A program made the translations under genes and the position numbers. This document shows, piece by piece, positions 56,191-64,000 of a stretch of DNA of 64,000 bases. The first letter of the stretch is position 1; each line of letters begins with the position of its first letter. The notes under the pieces were generated by a model. It did no database searches. It worked only from the letters and a program-made list of their open reading frames with translations, and had not been told where the DNA came from. This DNA is from Endomychus coccineus. Its lineage: Eukaryota > Arthropoda > Insecta > Coleoptera > Endomychidae. The stretch spans positions 200,014,524-200,078,523 of the forward strand of contig OY294067.1 of the NCBI GenBank assembly GCA_958510875.1. Direction: 5' to 3'.

Positions 56191-56753
56191 GATGAGTCTC
56201 TCACATGTCGCCAAACACGTAGTATCTCGCTCATCCTCCAGCTGGCACATGAATCGAAATATGTTGTCAGGATGTCAGAATTAGGCGCCATATCGTTCAA
56301 ATACGGTCGTATACGAGCCAGAGAACATTCCTCAACTCATGTGCCACCCTTTTGGTACTATGGAACAGATGACGCTTAACGGACTCACTTATCACATAGG
56401 AAACCGCCTCGAGTTTCCAGACCTGTATAAACGACGATGATTTGAACAATCTTATTATTAAGCTACTATGATCCCGGATTATATAATTATGTATATGACG
56501 ATAAACACAAGAACCTGTGATCAATTGACCACGTGAATTCCTCATCAATGTTCGATAAGTTGAATTTTGTTGAATGTTTCAAATTACTCAACCAATTTCA
56601 TAATGAACTCAGAGTAGTTTTAATTTTTAGAGCGTCCCTAACTCATTATTTATGTTTCATTACCTGAGAATTTGTTATTTTAATAAGTTTTTCTGAATCT
56701 GACGATTTCAATGATGTCTATATGAAACGGAATAATACGTATATACGACCGTG
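56191..56753 (+). mobile_element. Duplicated block, copy B, with P-type TIR end
   Basis: Direct repeat of 2150-2703. It lacks the left TIR of the MITE (starts GATGAGTCTCTCAC), carries the internal right TIR at 56411-56435, runs through the same flank, and then ends with GTATATACGACCGTG (56739-56753), 15 bases that match the outer end of the P-type TIR. Copy A has unrelated sequence at that point. Confidence 0.7.
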
Positions 56754-58394
56754 GACCTGACTGAATCGGTCGAGCAGGTGTGTAGCATTGCATCATATTG
56801 GTAGAATTGAGGAGAGGGAAGTCCGAGAAATTGAGTTCGTAGAAGAAGGCCCTTCTGTGTGTATTATATGAAAAAGATACGGGAGCAGCGAATGAATATG
56901 AATAACGCCAAAGGTTAGCATGCGCGACCCAAAGATGCCAGTCTCATTATAGATGAGGCAATGCTGATATCTGCGGAAGTAGTGTGTCAATTCATGGGAT
57001 GCGCATAGCGTAGAAGGCCGCATCTGCATGCGGTACCAGTTCAACTTACCATTGTTTTATGAATACTCACTTCTTTTCGTGTTCTTTATTTTCTTCTCTC
57101 AATTTGTGCTCTACTGAGATTGATACACAGAATGCCTGCCACTGTTGAATGAAGTAACTTCATAGTGGACTCACGCAATTGGAATGTAAAGACCATGAAA
57201 GACTTTCTTCAATTATCGAATTTTCACTTTTGGTGCTGGTTCCACATGAACAAGCCTTTATCATTGGAATTTCCGACTTCCGAAGCAGGAGGACACTATT
57301 TTGACACTATTTTGAGTTTGGAAGGAGAGCCCTTGGGCAACTTCCAAAGAGGTGATTTTCAGTGGTAACCCCTTATTCTGGACAGCTTGGTATACGTTAG
57401 TTAGTGATGGCTGACGCGAATAAGTGCTGCTATGTGAGTACTTGCTATGTGATGGACCACTCAGAACTCAGGAGCATAGTTATCGAATGTCCGTATAGTC
57501 AAGACGGGATTTAATCATGATTGTTCTTTTTCTCTGAGTATCCAAACATTGTTCTATATTTCGATGACAGGAATCCGGTAGGTCTTCTGAACATCGACCA
57601 CATCATAGTTATTTCGATGAAACCAAGTTTCTATTTAAGCCTCCGTATTTGAATATTTTTCAGTAATGGGTTTTGGGAATAATAGGGAATACTCTCGAGT
57701 AGCTCCCAATTTTTGAAGACGTTGAACCTTGTTTTACTTTTGGGTGAATTGTCCCACGTTAGTGACTGCGGAAACTTAATAGGCGAAGTAACTTGGGAAG
57801 TAGCTATGGATAGTTCCAGCAAATATTGGCCGACGTTGGCTCTCTCTAAGAGGAGAGCAGTCAGGTTATATTGTTTTTCTTGTATCTTTTGCTACTTGTA
57901 TAATTAAGGTTTCACTTTTTGAAAATTATGTTATAGTGTGTAAAATCCCAGATATTGAGGAGAATGTTCGATATCCTCGAGCCTACTCAAGTCGAACTTC
58001 AATTTCATATAGTCATTCCAAATTGAAAGGACTTTTGTCATCAATTTTTTTTCGTATGTATCACACCCCCAACATTGAGCGGGTTGATAAAAGCGTTCTT
58101 TCTACTCATAATAAGGACCTCACCACTTAGACCTGCAAGTTGAGAGCCGAACAATTTGGCCAGGCTCCTACTTTTTTTTGTTGTGGTATATTTTTATTAG
58201 AAATATCGTTATGAATAGTCAACATTTCGATAGGTACCTAGTTCGCGTTGGTTTTGAGAATGGAGCTTCGCATCCAACAAGCGATTGTCATTGATCAGTC
58301 TTGGTGTAGGAGACGTGCGTATACTAGTTTCGCCAAAAAAGTGTGGACATCGGTAGTAGTTAGGGACTGATGAGAATCACTCCAGGAATAAGAT
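56754..58394. other. Unassigned region before gypsy remnant
   Basis: No domain recognised. Part of it may be gag or LTR of the gypsy element that follows, but nothing in the sequence proves this. Confidence 0.3.
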
Positions 58395-59640
58395 CTATGA
58401 AGGAAGGAAGTTACAAGTCCCTAAGCCAACCGAAATCTGCAAATTGGGAGGGAAAGTTGTAGCAGTCCCGTATGTGAAGCAGGACAAACTTATTTTCAAG
58501 AGCATCATTGATAAGAAATTTTCTGAAAACAGCCCTTTAATACTGGGAAAGGATTTCTCGGCGCTTATTGATATCGGAGACACCAGTTCTTTTATCAATG
58601 ACACTGTGTGTTGGTGTCAGAATTACATGTTAACGGCATTTTCTATCCAGGCCGTAAGTACTTGGATAGCCAATGGAAATTTGGTATCCAGTACTACCAC
58701 CTGTGGAATGCCATCACATTTGTAATGTGGTGAGATTGAAGTTCAACTTTACATTCACCGTCATTACTACCTGATATGGTGGAAGGAATAGTAATTCTCA
58801 GCTCCGGCTTGTTTCCAATACATGTACTGTTCCTCGCAGTGTATTTTTTGAACAATTCATAATGGCATAATTTTCAGAAAGTTCTCAATGGAGCTAGTGC
58901 AAAATGGAAATAATAAAGTGTGTATGCTTCACGTGAAGTGGACACGTACCTAGCAACATTGTCAGAAAGCGAACAAGAGAAGTTGAATAGATTTTTGGAG
59001 ACCGAAACAGCATATTTTGAAGTTATTCAAGGAACCACGCCATTGGTTCAGCATGAGATCAAATTGATGAATTGAGGAACATCTTATAAATTCTAGTGAC
59101 GCTTTCCACCGCTTGAGTGAAGCAAATCTGAACATCAACTCGAGTATCTAGGACATGCAGTCACCGCCAAGGGTCTTTATACAGACCTTGAGAGGATCGA
59201 AGCTATTGAGCACATCCCAAGCCTGTCGACAATGATAGCATCACGTCTTGGTACAGCAGTTTTATACCATCGCTTTCGAAGGTAATATTCTCACCGACCG
59301 GAATATTGAACGAGCATCGCCGTTCGACAAATTAAAGATATGTTGATCAGTGCCCCCTGTTGGCTTGCCCTGACTTCAACAGACCGTTTATAATGAAGAC
59401 TGATGCCTCGGATGTAAAAATTTCTGCGGTATTGATCCAGAATATTGAAGGTGCAAATAGGATCATTGATACGGTGCTGCATACTGGAGCATTATGAGCA
59501 CAATCTGTGTAAAATGCAGATTTTCACCAAGCAGTGCTCGCGAAGCGAATGGCAAAATGAGTATTGAAGGCGGACCTCAAGCTGGGAACGGCTGGTGAAG
59601 TTTGAGTTGTTGATTTAAACATTAATACTCAGCCTAAAAG
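58395..59640 (+). pseudogene. Ty3/gypsy retrotransposon remnant (protease, RT, RNase H)
   Basis: Order is as in a gypsy pol. A protease-like SALIDIGDTSSFIND (near 58560) has D-I-G where active copies have D-T-G. TLSESEQEKLNRFLE and TTPLVQHEIKL (58960-59070) match the spacer leading into RT. The whole RT palm is missing. EHQLEYLGHAVTAKGLYTD (near 59130) matches the RT C-terminal thumb, and CPDFNRPFIMKTDASDVK (near 59370) matches the start of RNase H. Frames change and stops occur, so it is dead. No LTRs were identified. Confidence 0.75.
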
Positions 59641-59762
59641 AAGTTCCGACCAGAGTTTGTGAGGCCGATTTCATATAATTAAAATATTCGTTCGGATCAT
59701 TTTGTTCCATTGTTTGCTTGTGATTGCGGTTGTGCAATAACAGGAATCAAGTAATGATACGT
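59641..59762. other. Spacer
   Basis: Short interval between the gypsy remnant and foldback 3. Nothing recognised. Confidence 0.3.
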
Positions 59763-61782
59763 AATTATTGTAGTTCAGTCAATAAAGCGGGGAATCAAAA
59801 AAGTTTCTTATAGGGAGATGGATAAAAAAATTTCTTTTTGCATTACCTTCTATGAGTCCTCTAGGTCATTCGTGACTAGCAAGCGAAGTGACTAGCCCCC
59901 CCAACACCCCCAAAACTCAAAATTAACCCCGTTCTCACACCCCATTTTTAAATAAATAAGTGAAAATTAACGACTGAAAATGCACCCTAGTAAGTTTTCG
60001 AGGTTGCTGATAGTTAGTTTTCCGATAAATTCAGACGGGGAGCGGAAAATCGGAAAATTTGGTTAATTTTCAGACTTTTCTCTTTTTTCAGCGTTGTCGA
60101 ATTCAACTCGCACCTGAAGTTGAATCATGATGTTTCTATTGTCAAGACGTAGAAATCCGGGAAAATTTCGGAAAACTGTGAAAAACCTGGTGTGAGAAAA
60201 TTTCAAATTTGGGCGATATGAGCGTGTTTCAGGTCATTATATGAATTTTCTGGGTCGCTGATCACGAATGTGCTATCAGTTTCCCAGAAAATCCCCCTGA
60301 AAAGTGAAAAATCGGGAAATTTCGTTTCTTTTCTTTTTTTTCCGTTGTTACTGATAATAATGTGCTTCAAATTAATGTCCAGTGTTACGAACAAGTTAAA
60401 CGAAATAAGATTATCAATGAAGTCGGAAAACTGCGGAAAATACGGTATACGAAAATTTCAAACTTAGGCGATTTGAGCGTGTAGCAGGCCATTATATGGT
60501 TTTTTTTGGGCCGCTGATCATGAATGTGATATCAATTTATCTTTGTTTATTTAGACATTTATTTTATTTTTACGAACAATGGTCCGGTAGTCTATGGTTC
60601 TATCAACTATGGTCTGATAATCTATGATTCTCCCAACTATGGTCTGACCAATCTATGGTTTTCCAATCTGAAGTCTGTGAACCATATAATTCTATGAGCG
60701 CGCATGCAACAAAGATAAATTGATAGCACATTCATGATCAGCGACCCAAAAAAGCCATATAATGGCCTGCTACACGCTCATATCACCTAAGTTTGAAATT
60801 TTCCTATACGAGATTTTCCGCAGTTTTCCGACTTTTTTGACAATCTTATTCCGCTTAACCTGTTCGTAACACTGGACAATAATTTGAAGCACATTATTAT
60901 CAGTAACACGGAAAAAAAAATGAAAAGAAACGAAATTTTCCAATTTTCCACTTTTTAGGGGAACTTTCCGGGAAACTGATAGCATATTCGTGATCAGCGA
61001 ACCAGAAAACCCATATAATGATCTGATACACGCTCATATCGCCTAAATTTGAAATTTTCCTATACCAGATTTTCCGCAGTTTTCCGACTTTTTTGATAAT
61101 CTGATTTCGTTTAACTTGTTCGTAACACTGGACATTAATTTGAAGCAATATATTATCACTAACAACTGAGAAAAAATGAAAAGAAACGAAATTTTCCGAT
61201 TTTCCACTTTCCAGGGGGATTTTCCGGGAAACTGATAGCATATTAGTGATCAAAAACCATATAATGACCTGCTACATTCTCATATCGCCCAAATTTGAAA
61301 TTTTCTCATACCAGGTTTCCCACAGTTTTCCGAAACTTTCCCGGATTTCTATGTCTTGACATAAGAAACATCATCATTCAACTTCAGGTGCGAGTTCAAT
61401 TCGACAACGCTGATAAAAGTAAAAAGTCTGAAAATTAACCAAATTTTCCGATTTTTCGCTCCCCGTCTGAATTTTCCGGAAAACTAACGGCAGATTCGTG
61501 ATCGGCGACCCCGAAAACCTACTGGGGGCATTTTCAGTCCTTAATTTTCACTTTTGCTATATTTTGCAATTTATTTAAAAATGGGATGTGAGAAAGGGGT
61601 TAATTTTGAGTTTCAGGGGTGTTGAGGGGGGGAGGGGGGGCTAGTCACTTCGCTTGCTAGTCACGAATGACCTAGAGGACTCATAGAAGGTAATGCAAAA
61701 AAAGTGTTTTCGATACATCTTCCTATAAGAAACTTTTTTTTTGGTCGATTTCCCCGCTTTATTGACTGGACTATTGCAATTA
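59763..61782. repeat. Foldback element 3 (2 kb) with tandem units in the arms
   Basis: Outer ends CAGTCAATAAAGCGGGG (59776) and the inverse at 61752-61768. Left arm to about 60552, right arm from about 60708. GACTAGCAAGCGAAGTGACTAG appears near 59875 and inverted near 61640. Inside each arm, units of about 255 bases repeat (each with CCAGTGTTACGAACAAGTTAA-type and GCTGATCATGAATGTG-type segments). The right arm is about 285 bases longer, consistent with one extra unit. The 155-base centre has four ATCTATGGTT-like repeats. No ORF, no clear target duplication. Confidence 0.85.
60560..60680 (+). repeat. Short tandem repeats in the centre of foldback 3
   Basis: Units of about 28 bases: AACAATGGTCCGGTAGTCTA, CAACTATGGTCTGATAATCT, CCAACTATGGTCTGACCAAT and a decayed fourth. 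They lie exactly in the spacer between the arms. Confidence 0.75.
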
Positions 61783-64000
61783 TGTGAAATAGGTTTATCA
61801 CGCTATTATTCTCATGGCATACCAATAAGGAGCAGGTCAAGTCATTGTACGATGGCAGAGAGTGTGAAAGAATTGAGTGAATGGGTGTCTTACAAATATT
61901 TGTATACACTGTGCCTATTCCGAGAGTGGAAATATGTCACAGACGAGAAGCTACTAACATTTTGTACGCCCTGCGTCTACTCCGAAAATAGAAACTGGAA
62001 TCTCCGTATTTTTGGGCATCGAAGTGCAGATTTGTAACCTGTATAAGAAACGGAAACATAGGGATATCACACCGTCAGGGGATACAAACTCTAATTGTCC
62101 GATATATGAGAATGTAAGGTGAATGAGGGATCTTATATTATCGTACAATTACCGGTAAGACTGCTGTTACTGTGATATTACGCGTACTGACCTGAATATG
62201 GCTAGATAAATGGACCACATTTTGAATACCGAAGGATTACTAACATAGGTAATGGGTAGACGTGTCGTTCTTCTAATCACTGTGTCTTCCGGTCGCGGAA
62301 TTTTTAGGATGACCCGAGAAAGTGGTGAGGTAGGATACAATGAGCATGTAGGCCTACGTGTCATCGCGACTGCTCTTATCACAAAAATTAGCCCAAGACA
62401 GGAAGTGGTTGTTCAGTGAGTATATCTAAGGTGATTAAATTCGAATTCGAGGACTCCCGCACTACCTTATGGTATATGAAATAGGCCCGATAATTCACCC
62501 TTAGAGGGTTTCAATCACCTTTGAACAAAAAGCTCGAATATTCCATGTACCGTACATTCCTTTAAATTTTGTCCAATATTAAAACCACATGAATACTCCG
62601 TCATGAAGACTTCCTCCATTATCGTAATAATTAGCTTTATGCACCATCTATTCCTAATGCTCTGATGGAACCTGCTCATATTTTCTCCAATGAGACTACC
62701 TGGAACAAGGCTATCCATAGATAGCACTGTGATAAGCATTGTGTGTCGAGGATCCTAGCAGAAGCTCTCGATGAGGGATGAGCCTCATCAATAATCCGAC
62801 GCACAATTTAATGAGTCTATAGGATTCAGATTAGATAAACTTGGAGGAGATCGGAAACCGCACTGAATACAAAACGCCAAAAAAAAAAAATAGAGCAGGT
62901 CACTATATTCACCTGGAAGAATAGAAGTCATTATATCAGTGAAACCACAAAGTAATTTCTAAATCTGAAATGATTCTATCAGAACCTAACAAGATAAGCT
63001 AAACCGCTTTCTCAATAATACACAACATATATCACTTCAAATCGAGAACAGTTTTACTAGCTGGACCATATAGGGGCCTAATGTTCAGCTAGTTTGTGAC
63101 AGCTAAATTACATCACGCTATCTAAAATATTCGAAAACCAGGGGGTATCATTTCCAAAACCAAACCCTATAGTCGAATCAATGATTGAATCATAACCAGC
63201 AGGTAGTTTTTATTGAAGTGATTTGGAGATAAGTCCCATGTTCATCATCTACTGGCGATTATAGCTCGTAAACTATGATGAACGGTCAATCGGGGTATTA
63301 AAAACAATATTATAATGAACCTGTATCATTCGCTGTAATAATCCTAAGATGATGATTCTCCCTCAATGAGGAAAAGATGGCGCAACACAGACCCTGTGGT
63401 CATAGTTCTTGAACTGCTGATAACTCAATACAACGGTATAATGAACATTTGCTTTGATGTCAAGTTCGATCCTATGAGAAAACAATCACCCGGCGCGACT
63501 ATAGTTCTTATATTGTGATGGCCGGTAATAGCTACTAGGTGCTATCGTGGATATCAGGGATAAAATGTTGAAGCGTATATTTAACACTAACAAATGGATT
63601 CAAATCATCTTGTTCATGTAGAAACAGACAGACCAATAGAAATAACATACAGACGAACGGGCACTCGTTCACACATTCACAAATTGCCATAATAATGAGC
63701 AGATTATATTTTTAATTTTTTTGGATATTGCATTAATTTGAATCATTTCATTTTCGTTGAAACATACAGACAGACGAACACAGGAATACTGATAATGATA
63801 ATACAGATTTTACGATTAAGTGACTTTCCGAAGCTGGAGTTCTTAGCATCTTATTATCTTGGCAACGAACAAATGAGAACACGAATAACAACAGTAAGAC
63901 GGATACCAGTTCACACATATACGAATAATCTCAATAATAAACTGATTATGTCGAGAGTTGTAACAAAGCTCAGAATCAGATTTATTCATTCAGATTTGGT
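61783..64000. other. Intergenic to window end, nothing recognised
   Basis: No domain-bearing ORF. A repeated word, ACAGACAGAC/ACATACAGACGAAC, occurs near 63626-63660 and 63763-63783, suggesting a small degraded repeat. Nothing else is supported. Confidence 0.35.

Noticed and set aside
60203..61253. Similar ORFs with MLSVSRKIPL-type N-termini in both arms of foldback 3
   Set aside because: They recur because the tandem units recur; they are not conserved as protein and lie in both strands of the palindrome.
1..64000. CRISPR arrays, bacterial operons or prophage
   Set aside because: No regularly spaced repeats, ribosome binding sites or prokaryotic gene packing; the DNA is clearly metazoan.

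Overview
The window looks like insect nuclear DNA: AT-rich, intron-split genes, GT-AG introns, and a heavy load of decayed transposable elements. The only gene I can call with confidence is an orthologue of Drosophila kirre (dumbfounded, Neph1/IRM family), on the + strand with coding exons from 19583 to 48265. Eight coding exons join in frame to 815 residues: signal peptide, five Ig domains, one membrane helix and a cytoplasmic tail ending in the PDZ ligand THV. Details of the tail favour kirre over its paralogue roughest. Order is not resolved.

Layout. 1-14400: intergenic DNA with two foldback (long inverted repeat) elements, a P-type MITE, an old tandem duplication, a Penelope-like element (PLE) copy and one possible secreted-protein exon on the - strand. 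14395-18275: a PLE 3' remnant with a hammerhead-like motif, a decayed DNA transposon with terminal inverted repeats, a second PLE lineage, and a 418-bp P-element derivative that still carries part of a THAP domain and a perfect 8-bp target duplication. 19562-48265: kirre. Its first coding intron is 20.9 kb, splits Ig1, and is packed with insertions: PLE pieces, two tail-to-tail REL-type LINEs, a Jockey/R1-like LINE, and a perfect 52-bp palindrome around an AT repeat. 48266-64000: 3' UTR and intergenic DNA with a duplicated 0.55-kb block also found at 2.15 kb, a Ty3/gypsy remnant and a 2-kb foldback element with tandem units in its arms.

The most unusual signal is a set of seven hammerhead-ribozyme-like motifs in the terminal repeats of one PLE family. 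In all seven the C3-G8 core pair of the hammerhead is replaced by U3-A8, and stem II covaries between copies. Other points of note are a NAGNAG tandem acceptor in kirre exon 7, the intact TIR/TSD structure of the P-MITEs, and the three foldback elements.

All calls rest on reading the sequence and on recalled family features. No database search was run. Edges of decayed elements are approximate, usually to within tens of bases.
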